IMG/VR virus record: IMGVR_UViG_3300042914_002352
Location: 1 to 22,698 of that record
Direction: 5' to 3' (one strand)
From: a virus
DNA length: 22,698 nt
The position numbers and the translations under genes are program-made. Positions 13,421-22,698 of this stretch are shown piece after piece (the stretch's first letter is position 1; each line of letters begins with the position of its first letter). The notes beneath the pieces are model-generated. The model searched no databases. It was not told where the DNA came from and worked only from the letters and a program-made list of their open reading frames with translations.

Positions 13421-15385
13421 TTAGCCAATTCGCACCAATTCAACCTCGGTCAATTCATTTTGCCCGGTGAACTCCGACACCTCATTGATGTAGTACAAGG
13501 CACCGTACTGTTTAAGCCAAACGGGGCGCGAAAAGTCGAGCGTTTGAATATCAAGGTTAGTAAGTAGAAACTGAGCCTTAAGCACCAAAATATCAGGAAT
13601 GATACCCGATAGTAGCGGCTCGTAGTATTTGCTGTAGATATCCGGCCAAGCCAGCGATAGTTCGCCGCCGTCAAGCACATAGGCTACTGTCTGTGTGCCT
13701 GATGCTGCAATGGTGCTTTGGTTCGGCGCTGAAAATGCTATCCCCGTTGTTGGCCTTGCAACCAATATCCTTGGCTTACCATCCAACTCCACCCTTCCCG
13801 AAGAGTCTAGTGCGCCCTCCCATGCATCCCAGCTTGCCACGTTGTCAATAAGGAGGCAACTATCCTGCTCAACCGGAATAAAGCCGCTAACTATGTAGTC
13901 CTTGCTTTCGTCAAGCTGAATGTTATCAACGGCTATGTCATGGCGATAAAGGTTGCCGTCGGTGTACTTAAAGGTCGTAAGCTGCCCGAAAGCAGGCAGG
14001 GTAAAGCGCCGCTCCGGCGGTGTGCCTACTGTCAGCTTATCACTCCAGTCGTATGGGTTTGCCTTGTTGGTGTCGATGTCGTTAATCTTTGTCATCACCA
14101 CCGCTTGCCGGTACTCGTCTACATCGTAGGTGCTGCCGGTAAACTGAGCCACCTCCTTAAACAGCCTACCCATGTCCCAGTCCGGCAGGTTAGGCGCCAA
14201 AGTGATAGGGCGGTTAAAGTGGGTAACCGGAGCATCTACGGAAAGAAACTCTGCATTCACCTGATAGTCGAGCTTGCCAACTGTGGCCACGTAAACCCCC
14301 AAATAAAGGTAGGTGCGGGAGTTGAGTAGATTGTCGTAAATCTGCTGCTCGGTAACCGACACAGTAAAGCTACCGGTAAATGTACCCTCGCTGTTTAGCT
14401 GCACCAACTCAACAATCTGAAAGTTCTGCAACCCTCCAGCAACGCCATTGCGACGAAGCAAAGCACATCCACCCGCAATCGGGCCAACAGAATCGTAAAG
14501 AGTCAGGTCGTAATCAACCCTAACCGTATAGGTGCCTGGAAGTAAAAGCTCATAGCCCACAACCGAGCTACCTCCCCATGTGGTTCCCTGCTCGTTATTG
14601 GTAACACCCCATCGGTCGGTGCTAGGGTTAAACTCAATTGGTATTATAGCCCATCCGGGTATGCCCTGAATGGTGATAGCATCCAAGCTTGTGCCTTGCC
14701 ACATCACCGAGCCAGCGCCACCGGTGCCGAGATAGTCAGCAAGTATCTCGGGGCTATTGCTAAGGCCTTGAATTGGAATAAGCAAGTTGTCGGTCATGAA
14801 ATCATCATATCCGCTACCTTCAACGCTATACCCAAATCGCGCTGCGCACTCAGATAGCAGCAGCTTAGCGTACACGTGTGGAATAAGCCCCTTGCATTGT
14901 GCAACTGGAACCGCTGTGGATTGAACACCTAGCTGCACTATTGGGTAAACAAAAACGTCATCAACAGAGTTAGCCTTTGCCGCCACGATGCTTGCTTGGT
15001 TCCAGCGGTGGTCGTATGCCCTGAGGTTAAGATCACGCAGCTTGGTTTTCTTAAGCAGGTCAAAGATATTCCCGCTTAACACCTTCAGCTCAACCTCGGC
15101 AATGTCTGAGGCTGTGACTACTATCATGCGTGCGTTGGCGGTAAGCTCTATGCCATCAACGACAAGCTTAGCACCTACAAAGGTGTAAACCTTTCGGCTT
15201 GTGTCGTTGTAGGCAAGCAACCCCAGCGCCTTCCTGTTGCGCCGGTTTAACTGTATGGTGAACTTATTGGTAAAGCTGCCCGAGCGTGTTTTGAAGTCCC
15301 CAATGTTGGCCACTCGCTTGGTAAGCGCCACCACCGCACTCGATGGTAGCTCTATTTCTTGTTCGTCAATATACAGCCGTATCAT
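13421..15385 (-). CDS. Large tail protein (tail tip/baseplate-like)
   Basis: 654 aa. It begins MIRLYIDEQEIELPSSAVVALTKRVANI and then GDFKTRSGSFTNKFTIQLNRRNRKALG, a pattern I know from conserved tail proteins of Bacteroidota phages. The rest is beta-rich with a distal region holding TVRVDYDLTLYD and DYQVNAEFLSVDAPV, then LPDWDMGRLFKEVAQFTGSTYDVD, which resembles a tail hub or tip segment. It is coupled to the upstream tail gene (ATGA) and precedes the tape-measure cluster. I infer a place in the tail tip or baseplate; no enzymatic motif is seen. Identity comes from style and context. Confidence 0.75.
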   Translation of the reverse strand: MIRLYIDEQEIELPSSAVVALTKRVANIGDFKTRSGSFTNKFTIQLNRRNRKALGLLAYNDTSRKVYTFVGAKLVVDGIELTANARMIVVTASDIAEVELKVLSGNIFDLLKKTKLRDLNLRAYDHRWNQASIVAAKANSVDDVFVYPIVQLGVQSTAVPVAQCKGLIPHVYAKLLLSECAARFGYSVEGSGYDDFMTDNLLIPIQGLSNSPEILADYLGTGGAGSVMWQGTSLDAITIQGIPGWAIIPIEFNPSTDRWGVTNNEQGTTWGGSSVVGYELLLPGTYTVRVDYDLTLYDSVGPIAGGCALLRRNGVAGGLQNFQIVELVQLNSEGTFTGSFTVSVTEQQIYDNLLNSRTYLYLGVYVATVGKLDYQVNAEFLSVDAPVTHFNRPITLAPNLPDWDMGRLFKEVAQFTGSTYDVDEYRQAVVMTKINDIDTNKANPYDWSDKLTVGTPPERRFTLPAFGQLTTFKYTDGNLYRHDIAVDNIQLDESKDYIVSGFIPVEQDSCLLIDNVASWDAWEGALDSSGRVELDGKPRILVARPTTGIAFSAPNQSTIAASGTQTVAYVLDGGELSLAWPDIYSKYYEPLLSGIIPDILVLKAQFLLTNLDIQTLDFSRPVWLKQYGALYYINEVSEFTGQNELTEVELVRIG

Positions 15386-16818
15386 GCGCCTTGGTTAAAG
15401 ATTTCGGGAAGCACCACAGAAAATTCAATATCGAAGGTCTTTGTTGCCGCTGGCTTAACGCTGAATGTGCCCGGCTCGATAATGACACCTAACCGTGCGG
15501 AGAATCCTCCCTCGTTAATTATTTGGTAGACCTGTGGGGAGTACAGTATCGTCTTTATGCCTTCTGCATCGTTGGCATCTAAGCCACTCATACCTATCTG
15601 AAACTTTACAAAGGCTCGCTTTTTTAACACCCTGTTAAAAGCCTCAAGTTCTGAAATATTATCAAAGGCCTGCTGGTAAGTGTTGAACGGGTCTACCTGC
15701 AAACTCTCTCGGTAGTTCCCCTCAAAAAGGTATTGAGCCCAGCTCCCATCGGGTGCCAGCCAGCGAAGTCGAAGTGCATTACATGCTTGTTGCGAAGCAG
15801 GCTTAATCTTAACCTTTCTCTGCTCACTTACCCTTGCGTGGTCACTAACACGTTGTAACCAAACATACACTTCAATCCTGTTATCTACTCCCGAAACGCC
15901 GCCAAGGGAATACCTAATCTCATTTATTTTACCGTCTTTTTTTTCTAGCACCGAAACAGGAAATACCTGATTATCCGGCGGTGGATTGTCGGGGGCGTTT
16001 GAATAAACCGTGTGCGTTGCTATCTCCAAATCCTCTCCCCCCATTGCCTCGTCATCCCAAATAAACGCCAATGTATTGATAGCGCCAGCGTATGCCGTAG
16101 GCGTGTCGAAGGCACTTAGGAACTTTTTAGTTTTATCCCCGTTGGTCATGACAAAATCAAAGTAATTGCCATTGTTGGGGTGCCTAACCTGAAAAGCGCC
16201 ATTAACGGCGTAGTAGGTGCCTGGCAGTTGCGCCGCACTGGTATTACTATTTCGCCAAAACTCCTGATACTCGATAGTGAAAGGTAGCGCCATGCCCTCA
16301 GGCTGCTGCTGCCCTGCCGTTGTTAGGTTGTACCCATCGGTGTTGGATAGCAGCGATTGAACGAACCCGCTCACATCCGCCCTTACAATACCATTTGCCA
16401 GCGGCGTATAGCGGAGCCTACCAAGCACGGAGCCGGACAAATCATTAACAGAAACCTCGGTGTAGTACCTTGGCCGCTTTTGGGTGTAGTTAAGGTAGCC
16501 CACCCCGCTGCCGTTGCCTATGTAGGGCGTGTCAATGATGACAACCACACCCACCGGAATAAGGTGTATGGTAAAGTAGCCCTTGTAAAGCTCTGTCTCT
16601 ACCCATATTTGGTCACCTACCACCGTTCCCGCTGGCACATTAGCGCTTAGCGTTAGCTGTGGCCTCCCGCCGCTGTTGGCGATAGCCGTTACAACGCTAT
16701 CCTTTCGGGTGAACTCAAACACATACGGGTTCCATGCTGCATTCCAGCGTGAGTAAACGGGAGGGCTTACGCTGTCATCGATAAGCACCTCGGGTAGCGA
16801 AGTAGGAATAAGGCTCAT
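15382..16818 (-). CDS. Tail protein, unknown exact role
   Basis: 478 aa, beta-rich, with strings such as DQIWVETELYKGYFTIHLIPVG, RPRYYTEVSVNDLSGSVLG, IRYSLGGVSG and NRIEVYVWLQRV. The end, KTFDIEFSVVLPEIFNQGA, has the look of a tail-tip or baseplate protein. It overlaps its neighbours by ATGA on both sides (neck gene before, larger tail protein after), so it is part of the tail set. No catalytic motif or signal peptide is visible. It may pair with the 654-aa protein next to it, as such proteins often occur side by side in these phages. Confidence 0.7.
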   Translation of the reverse strand: MSLIPTSLPEVLIDDSVSPPVYSRWNAAWNPYVFEFTRKDSVVTAIANSGGRPQLTLSANVPAGTVVGDQIWVETELYKGYFTIHLIPVGVVVIIDTPYIGNGSGVGYLNYTQKRPRYYTEVSVNDLSGSVLGRLRYTPLANGIVRADVSGFVQSLLSNTDGYNLTTAGQQQPEGMALPFTIEYQEFWRNSNTSAAQLPGTYYAVNGAFQVRHPNNGNYFDFVMTNGDKTKKFLSAFDTPTAYAGAINTLAFIWDDEAMGGEDLEIATHTVYSNAPDNPPPDNQVFPVSVLEKKDGKINEIRYSLGGVSGVDNRIEVYVWLQRVSDHARVSEQRKVKIKPASQQACNALRLRWLAPDGSWAQYLFEGNYRESLQVDPFNTYQQAFDNISELEAFNRVLKKRAFVKFQIGMSGLDANDAEGIKTILYSPQVYQIINEGGFSARLGVIIEPGTFSVKPAATKTFDIEFSVVLPEIFNQGA

Positions 16819-17309
16819 AGCTGGTTTTTGATGGATGAAACAAATGAGGTAATTAGTGAATTTCGAAGGTCATCGATGCGCCCGTCGTTAACCACGCCCC
16901 TAATAATCTTTGTCGGCTTGGTTCTCCCGTAAAAGTCGGTACCTCGAAACAGCAAGGTGCCGTTTTGGTGTATTGATCGTGCAATGATGTATGCTAAGCT
17001 ATCCTTTGAAGGGGTGCGCCCTCTGCTATCGGGCTTTGGAACAATACCCTTATCATCAATCCATTGCCGTATTGCCTTTCTAAGAGCACCGGCGCCCGCG
17101 TTGGCTGTTGGCTTGCGCCCGTCCTCAGCTGCACCTGCATGCTTAGCGGCATACACCCGTAGGCTTCGGTCGGTAAGCTCATAGCGAAAGCTGTTTTCAA
17201 GCTCTCCCGAGGCGGTGATGCCGGAAGATGCAACGGAGTTTTTAAGGTCGGTTGTGAGCTGCTTGGCGAAGCGCTCAACGATAACCTTGTCGATTGCCAC
17301 TACTGCCAT
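16815..17309 (-). CDS. HK97 gp10-like neck/tail completion protein
   Basis: 164 aa. The order of segments fits the gp10-like neck family: a helix with VERFAKQLTTDLKNSVASSGI, a strand pair (ASGELENSFRYELTDRSLRVYAAKHA), then the AEDGRKP turn, a helical 'AIRQWIDDKGIVPKPDSRGR' segment, and SLAYIIARSIHQNGTLLFRG near the end. Family members join head and tail or end the tail tube. It overlaps the 73-aa gene before it by ten bases and the tail protein after it as ATGA. A tail-terminator role is the alternative. The assignment is from pattern, not a search. Confidence 0.7.
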   Translation of the reverse strand: MAVVAIDKVIVERFAKQLTTDLKNSVASSGITASGELENSFRYELTDRSLRVYAAKHAGAAEDGRKPTANAGAGALRKAIRQWIDDKGIVPKPDSRGRTPSKDSLAYIIARSIHQNGTLLFRGTDFYGRTKPTKIIRGVVNDGRIDDLRNSLITSFVSSIKNQL

Positions 17310-17517
17310 AGCCCTATAAAGATGGCGGCATCGTCTGCCGTGGTGAATGTTTGCCCGTTTATTGCCACCTCGCTAACCGTGAACAGGAATACTCCGGCAT
17401 CGGTGATGAGGTGAAATGAACCTGAATCCACCACCTCAACGGCTTCAATGTTTGCATTTATCTGTTTGTCGGCCACCGTGCTTATGAAGCTGGCTTTGCC
17501 GTTTTCAATTGTTAGTG

Positions 17518-17521
<4 letters not shown>
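17300..17521 (-). CDS. Small beta-rich protein, distant paralogue
   Basis: 73 aa. It starts at the ATG at 17521, coupled by ATGA to the collagen gene. It has short strands ([41 protein letters not shown]) and a helical end ([10 protein letters not shown]). The length is the same as the protein at 1419-1640, and the pattern G-x-[FWY]-x-x-I-x-D followed by FLF-x-x-[SE]-EV is shared, so the two may be distant relatives. Unknown function; its place beside the fibre gene suggests a small appendage or assembly factor. Confidence 0.65.
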
Positions 17522-19103
<1,582 letters not shown>

Positions 19104-19107
<4 letters not shown>

Positions 19108-19921
19108 CGCTTGCGGGTGTTACGTTTAGCCTTTTCAGCCTTTATATCGGTTAGCTTCCTTTCGTAAGCCTTTAAGTCCTTTCGCATCTGTAGCGTTACA
19201 AGTATCTCCATCATAGGAAGGTTTAGGTAGTAGCTGTCTTTGGTCTTATCCCCAGCCGTGAGGCTATCGAGCGTAAGTAGCCAGCCATATTTTTGGAGCC
19301 TGTCAACGCCCGCTGCAACCTCGTCAGGTTCGGGCTGTGCGCCTTCGGCTTTTTGGCTTCGGCTGAACTCAGAAATTTTCCCAAAAAAAAACTGTGAAGC
19401 CTAAAGGCATCGGTGTAGGGCATATTCTCAACCGCCTCAATAAGCTCCTTTAGGCGAGTATCGCTTTCTGAGTATGGCGTTTCACACAAGCACAACGCCA
19501 CACACTCGGCTATGTTATCCTGCGCAATCTTACCACCCTTGCAGATATTCTCATAGCGTATCTGATAGCCGAACTGTAGTTTCGAAGGCTCAAAGGCTGT
19601 GCTGTATTCTTTGCCTGCCAGCGTTATCACCAGCGGCGGCCTTTCATTTGCCACCTCCTGAAAGTTGGGAGCTTCGGTGAACACAAAGCCAACGACCGGC
19701 CAAAGCTCTGAAAGTACAAAGCCGGTTTGGAACCGGTTAACAGTGGCAACGTCAAGGCCGCTAAACAGCGCTATCCAATGGGCTGGGTCTTCCTTGTGCT
19801 CGGAGTCCGACAGCTTAAGCGCCAACATCATTTCTTTGAGTGTGACATCTTCCCAGCTGGAAGGCAGGGAGAATGGCTTTATTTCACCTTCCGGTGTCTT
19901 GTATTTATAGGGTAGCCTCAT
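19104..19921 (-). CDS. Full-length tail-assembly-chaperone-like protein made by -1 frameshift
   Basis: Starting at the ATG at 19921 (ATGA overlap with the terminase), the first 180 codons are read in frame 0 up to a T9 run; reading then continues in the -1 frame for 92 more codons, giving 272 aa. The extension looks fully coding: [15 protein letters not shown], then [35 protein letters not shown] and a Lys-rich end. Its stop forms an ATGA overlap with the collagen-gene start, as at most junctions here, whereas the frame-0 stop leaves a 115-bp gap. Many long-tailed phages make a G/GT chaperone pair this way upstream of the tape measure. A sequencing error (one T missing from T10) would look the same, and is the main alternative. 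Confidence 0.65.
19223..19921 (-). CDS. Frame-0 short form of the chaperone-like gene
   Basis: 232 aa if no frameshift takes place. Residues 1-180 include [53 protein letters not shown] and [21 protein letters not shown], a pattern that I associate with Bacteroidota phage proteins encoded near tail genes. After the T9 run frame 0 gives about 52 residues ([17 protein letters not shown] and on), basic and without an evident fold, and ends 115 bp short of the next gene. An upstream start (19990) extends into the terminase gene and is rejected because the 19921 ATG gives the standard overlap. Confidence 0.6.
   Translation of the reverse strand: MRLPYKYKTPEGEIKPFSLPSSWEDVTLKEMMLALKLSDSEHKEDPAHWIALFSGLDVATVNRFQTGFVLSELWPVVGFVFTEAPNFQEVANERPPLVITLAGKEYSTAFEPSKLQFGYQIRYENICKGGKIAQDNIAECVALCLCETPYSESDTRLKELIEAVENMPYTDAFRLHSFFLGKFLSSAEAKKPKAHSPNLTRLQRALTGSKNMAGYLRSIASRLGIRPKTATT
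19383..19391 (-). other. Slippery T9 run, putative -1 frameshift site
   Basis: On the - strand the sequence reads CAC AGT TTT TTT TTG GGA AAA in frame 0. The run offers the pattern T-TTT-TTT, in which both tRNAs can re-pair one base back; the -1 frame continues GGG AAA ATT TCT. A small hairpin (19317-19330, AACCT-GACG-AGGTT) lies about 52 nt downstream, farther than usual for a stimulator. RNA-polymerase slippage on T9 would give the same product. Confidence 0.6.
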
Positions 19922-21069
19922 AGTGGATATGCTCTGTCGTTGTCTGATGGTATTGATAGGCGCGGCGCTTTGATTGCCCCGAAGCCGCAAAGGCCAACAT
20001 GCCCGTACCGCCCTGCATCCATGCCGTCATCGTCTGCCTTGATAGGCACGTCCGGTTGGTTAGGGTTGTATCGATAGCTGGCTGCTTCACGCTGTAAATT
20101 TACTGATTGCGAGGTTATCTGCAAGGGCTTTGATTTAACAGCGTTGATTCCCGCTATCACACTTTTGTTCGCCCCCCTGGCAATATAGCCAGCCCTCAGC
20201 AGCTCGGTGATAACATCGGGGCGGGCGCTGTCTACGTATATAGCATGGCGCTTGCTCACTTTGCCGTCCATGATCCTAAGCAGGTCGGAGGTGGTAATGC
20301 CCTTTTGGTAAATCACCTCATGCCACTGTATGCTTTGCCCTACCTTACCCACCTCAATAAGCGCCATAGGGTGCTCGAAGCCCACGTCAAGGCCGTAAAC
20401 AAACTCATCCGGCTTGGTGTATGGCTGAATGGTGTAGTGGGTGTACACTGTGTTGCGTGCCCGTGCTGGCAAGCCCTCGCCGTAGATTCTCCAAAGCTCA
20501 GGGTCGGTCTCCTTTAGTAGCTCAATCTCCCGCACCTGCTCGGGGGTAAGGTTGTGGATATTGTCTAGGTACGTGGTAATGATTTTGCAGGCATCTTCCC
20601 GCTCTAGCTCGGCATAGATAGGGTGCTGAATAAGCGATGGGTTGAATGCGTAGATAATACGGTGGCTTGTCCTTAGTTTTAGCTGCTTCACCACTTCCCA
20701 GTTCGCCTCAATCGCTTCATCAACAAACAGGATATGCCGCTTTCGCCCCTGCACCTTGCCCGGCGCATCGAGGCCAAAAAACTCCACAATATTACCGTTA
20801 TGGTAGTATATGTGGTCGGTGGCGTTGTAGCTGCGCGGGTCGTAGATGCCCGCCTCGGTAAGCAGGTCGAAGTAGTCGCGCATGGTAGTTGCCTTCAGGG
20901 CATTGAAGGTGTCGCGGCAGATGCTTATGGTCATGCCGCTGTGCTTTGAACATAGCCAAATAATAAACTGGCTCACAGAATAGCTCTTTCCCGATCGGGT
21001 GCTACCCTGCAAGCCAATGATGCGCTTGTGTGCTATGTTATCCCTTAGGAACCTCAGGTTTGGATTCAT
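19918..21069 (-). CDS. terL: Terminase large subunit
   Basis: 383 aa, of PBSX type. It is the ATP-driven motor and nuclease that packages DNA into proheads. Walker A is G22-STRSGKS (K28), Walker B is ILFVDE with D117 and E118. The nuclease half has the three metal-binding aspartates of the RNase H-like fold: D228 (YGLDVGFEHP), D280 (YVDSARPDV) and D351 (DGMDAGRYG). The gene overlaps the small subunit by 32 bp and couples by ATGA to the frameshift gene. Length and motif order are normal and nothing is missing. Confidence 0.95.
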   Translation of the reverse strand: MNPNLRFLRDNIAHKRIIGLQGSTRSGKSYSVSQFIIWLCSKHSGMTISICRDTFNALKATTMRDYFDLLTEAGIYDPRSYNATDHIYYHNGNIVEFFGLDAPGKVQGRKRHILFVDEAIEANWEVVKQLKLRTSHRIIYAFNPSLIQHPIYAELEREDACKIITTYLDNIHNLTPEQVREIELLKETDPELWRIYGEGLPARARNTVYTHYTIQPYTKPDEFVYGLDVGFEHPMALIEVGKVGQSIQWHEVIYQKGITTSDLLRIMDGKVSKRHAIYVDSARPDVITELLRAGYIARGANKSVIAGINAVKSKPLQITSQSVNLQREAASYRYNPNQPDVPIKADDDGMDAGRYGHVGLCGFGAIKAPRLSIPSDNDRAYPL

Positions 21070-21493
21070 CGGTCATCCATGGTGGCAGCTTGGCCGCCTC
21101 TACCTGATGCTTATGCCCTTCGTATAGCCCAAGGTCGCGGGCAATAATGCTGCTGTTGAAGAAGCCAGCCGCCGCACCTTCGAGCTTTTGGTTGTAGATG
21201 GAATGTTCCACACGTGTAACGATTTCGGAAAACTCAGTGCCTCTTTTGCGCTGGTTGTCGACATCTTCCCACCTGCTAAATCCACAGAACAAGGCAAAGC
21301 CACCTTTTGTCATTGGGCGCATACGCTTAAGATTCACTTCGGTGGCATCCTTACCCCTGTAATCAACCTCTATCAATGGGTTAGCTTCAAGGTGTTCTGC
21401 ATAGGCTACAAACTCACTCCATAGCTGCTCGGCATTTTCGTACTTTGGCGGCCTCCCAAACGGGCTTTTGCGTGTAACAAGGTCTAGGCTCAT
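21038..21493 (-). CDS. terS: Terminase small subunit (DNA-packaging protein)
   Basis: 151 aa. It recognises the packaging site and recruits the large subunit. The N-terminus has a Gly-Arg-Pro-Pro-Lys stretch (SPFGRPPKYENAEQLW), then a helix region (FVAYAEHLEANP), KRMRPMTKGGFALFCGFSRWEDVDN (a helix-turn-helix-like part) and a helical core ending AGFFNSSIIARDLGL, all typical of the GP3-type packaging proteins. It lies directly before the large subunit and overlaps it by 32 bp. The C-terminal tail (PPWMTDESKPEVPKG) is short and acidic. Confidence 0.9.
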   Translation of the reverse strand: MSLDLVTRKSPFGRPPKYENAEQLWSEFVAYAEHLEANPLIEVDYRGKDATEVNLKRMRPMTKGGFALFCGFSRWEDVDNQRKRGTEFSEIVTRVEHSIYNQKLEGAAAGFFNSSIIARDLGLYEGHKHQVEAAKLPPWMTDESKPEVPKG

Positions 21494-21504
21494 GGTGTGT
21501 ATTT

Positions 21505-21912
21505 TTAAGCCTTAACGGCTGTCTGTGAGCAATGGTTTAGTATTCTGTTTATCACCTCGGCTGTTGCCTGCTGCTGCTTCTCCCCCATGTTTTGAAGTAT
21601 GTGGTACTTTTGCAGTGGTTTGAAGGTGTCCTTGTTAATTACCTGAACACTTCTGCCCTCAACCAGCTTTGCAATAACAGCAAGGTAGCCATTCATCAGG
21701 CGGCTATTGGAGGCGTGGTATAGCGTTACAATGCATTCCTTGATAACGGGCATGGCGTAGCTGTCGGAGGTGCAGCGGGTGATTTTGTTTTCAGGGGTGA
21801 AGATGTCGGGGTTTAACGGTACTTTGTCGCCAAGGTCGATTATGTTAAGCAGGGCGGTGTGCCAGCTTACCTCGTCAACGAGTGATTTAACGAACTGCTC
21901 TGCTTTGTTCAT
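21505..21912 (-). CDS. Unknown first gene of the late operon
   Basis: 135 aa, not recognised. It begins MNKAEQFVKSLVDEVSWHTALLN and has a helical N-terminus, then a segment with GDKVPLNPDIFTPENKITR, a middle strand-helix (MPVIKECIVTLYHASNSRL), YLAVIAKLVEGRSVQVINKD, and a C-terminal helix (QQATAEVINRILNHC). Four Cys or His residues are scattered, without a clear zinc motif. It comes right before the terminase small subunit and is the first gene after a terminator, with a candidate -7 box just upstream. The ATG at 21912 is the only reasonable start. A packaging or late regulatory role is possible from position alone. Confidence 0.6.
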   Translation of the reverse strand: MNKAEQFVKSLVDEVSWHTALLNIIDLGDKVPLNPDIFTPENKITRCTSDSYAMPVIKECIVTLYHASNSRLMNGYLAVIAKLVEGRSVQVINKDTFKPLQKYHILQNMGEKQQQATAEVINRILNHCSQTAVKA

Positions 21913-21917
21913 AGGGC

Positions 21918-21925
21918 AAATGTAT
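21918..21925 (-). promoter_or_regulatory. Candidate late-operon promoter
   Basis: On the - strand TACATTTG lies five bases before the ATG at 21912, matching the Bacteroidota -7 box (TAnnTTTG). The same eight bases occur in the divergent region near 6710. Transcription would begin at or within the first codons, so the mRNA would be leaderless or nearly so. No well-spaced -33 TTTG is evident (a TTG 14 bp upstream is too close), so this is a weak call. Confidence 0.3.
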
Positions 21926-21960
21926 AAAAAATATCGGGCAACACCCGAAAGCGCTGCCCG
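21924..21960 (-). terminator. Intrinsic terminator upstream of late operon
   Basis: On the - strand CGGGCAGCGC pairs with GTGTTGCCCG around a six-base loop (TTTCGG): a 10-bp stem with two G.U pairs, then ATATTTTTT. It lies between the upstream coiled-coil gene and the start of the late operon, and ends the upstream unit. Its T run abuts the candidate promoter. Confidence 0.75.
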
Positions 21961-21963
21961 AAG

Positions 21964-21994
21964 ATCACATGAAAAAAGCGGTGCTAAGGTAGTG
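21964..21994. repeat. Direct repeat, copy 2 (right end of late operon)
   Basis: Core ATCACATGAAAAAAG (21964-21978) is identical to 214-228; a looser match ending in GTAGTG (21989-21994) follows, after a four-base length difference. The second half overlaps the stop of the coiled-coil gene. As with copy 1, a terminator hairpin follows in the - strand direction. Function unknown. Confidence 0.6.
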
Positions 21995-22698
21995 TGTTTC
22001 CTTTACTATCCTTAAACTCAGGATGCAGCGGGTGGTCGGCGGGGTTTTCGGGGGCGAGTTGGTGAGATGAGCATCTGATGATTTCTCCATCTTCTAGCCT
22101 AACAGAACAAAGGTGTCCATACCAAATTATAATTTCACCTTTTGGCATATATTGACTCAATACATAAACGGATTTACCAGCAGTGGCAACATACCCATCA
22201 GGAAACGCCACCGGCTTGCTCCAGTCGATTGCTGGCTCGGTGGGTTCGGGCTTCGGTATTAACTCGGGGTTTTCGTGATACTTGCGCTTGGGTTGTGGCT
22301 TTGGTGGCCTGTGGTTTGGGTGTCCTTTGGCAACTTGGATAAACCTACCCCTTGCATCCCTTTTGGCGGTTTTACCGTTGTGGCCGCGCTTATCCATCAA
22401 TTCCGAGTTGATTAATTCAAGGTCATAAATAGTCGCCATCGAACGACTAAGCATATCAATTAGGTCGTTGGCGAGGGCGCGGGCTTCGTCGCGTTCTCTA
22501 TCAACCTCTTTTTTTCTTTTGTAGTAGTATTCAAAACTTTCTTTACAATGCTCTGTATTCTTCTTTTGCAACTCCAACTCCCCCGCCAACCGCGTTGCTT
22601 CGGCTTGGGCTTCGAATAGCTGCTGCTCGATGGACGATTCATGCTTCTCATTCCCCTCGCGCTCGACCACTATCCAGTCGCCGCCGCGCAAGTATGGG
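21984..22698 (-). CDS. Partial coiled-coil protein (cut by the window edge)
   Basis: About 235 aa are seen. The frame stays open to the right edge (the only starts in view are weak TTG-type codons), so the true N-terminus probably lies outside. The visible part begins with a charged coiled coil (SSIEQQLFEAQAEATRLAGEL and on), reaching about residue 80. A Lys/Arg/Pro-rich link (KRDARGRFIQ, PPKPQPKRKYHENP) follows and resembles AT-hook or disordered linkers. The C-terminal 80 residues form a compact beta domain (VAFPDGYVATAGKSVYVL, EIIIWYGHLCSVRLEDGEII). Not recognised; its function, perhaps early or regulatory, is unknown. A terminator and the repeat follow it. Confidence 0.6.
   Translation of the reverse strand, partial: PYLRGGDWIVVEREGNEKHESSIEQQLFEAQAEATRLAGELELQKKNTEHCKESFEYYYKRKKEVDRERDEARALANDLIDMLSRSMATIYDLELINSELMDKRGHNGKTAKRDARGRFIQVAKGHPNHRPPKPQPKRKYHENPELIPKPEPTEPAIDWSKPVAFPDGYVATAGKSVYVLSQYMPKGEIIIWYGHLCSVRLEDGEIIRCSSHQLAPENPADHPLHPEFKDSKGNTLP

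Noticed and set aside
19317-19330. Hairpin as the frameshift stimulator
   Set aside because: Only a 5-bp stem and about 52 nt from the slip site, too far for the usual 5-9 nt spacing; noted but not relied on.
19922-19990. Longer start of the frameshift gene into the terminase
   Set aside because: The ATG at 19921 gives the ATGA overlap; the extension is within the terminase coding sequence and looks like noise.

Overview
The window is a continuous stretch of a tailed double-stranded DNA phage (or prophage) that probably infects a member of the Bacteroidota. The host call rests on three things: the protein families are ones usually met in Bacteroidota phages (a DUF6712-like connector, a capsid protein beginning MPNIIDL, a ClpP-type prohead protease, two large beta-rich tail proteins); many starts have A/T-rich leaders rather than Shine-Dalgarno sites; and two sites match the Bacteroidota -7 promoter motif TAnnTTTG. 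The host call is inference. No tRNA, rRNA, CRISPR array, integrase or insertion sequence was seen.

Almost everything is read leftward (- strand) as one late operon from about 21912 to 250. In transcription order it holds: an unknown 135-aa protein; terminase small and large subunits; a probable tail-assembly chaperone with an apparent -1 frameshift at a T9 run; a collagen-like fibre protein; a small 73-aa protein; a gp10-like neck protein; two large tail proteins; a 42-aa small gene; the tape measure; an HTH protein; an unknown protein; a modification cassette of three glycosyltransferase-like proteins and one 2OG-Fe(II) oxygenase; the prohead protease/scaffold; the major capsid protein; a possible tail-tube protein; an unknown protein; the portal; a connector; two small beta-rich paralogues; and the lysozyme. 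Thirteen junctions use the four-base ATGA stop/start overlap and one uses TGATG, so translation is strongly coupled. This regularity helps fix true starts and supports the frameshift.

The late operon is set off at both ends by an intrinsic terminator (172-201 and about 21924-21960), each next to a copy of a 15-bp repeat (ATCACATGAAAAAAG). Beyond it lie a partial coiled-coil protein on the right and a partial secreted small protein on the left. One gene (6745-7266) runs the opposite way inside the operon, with its own candidate promoter.

The points most worth attention are the T9 frameshift gene; the pairing of a Lys-rich collagen tract (GDK repeats) with a phage oxygenase and several glycosyltransferases, which might form a fibre-modification system; the reverse-strand gene; the repeats that bracket the operon; and the unusual module order (tail before head, portal near the end).
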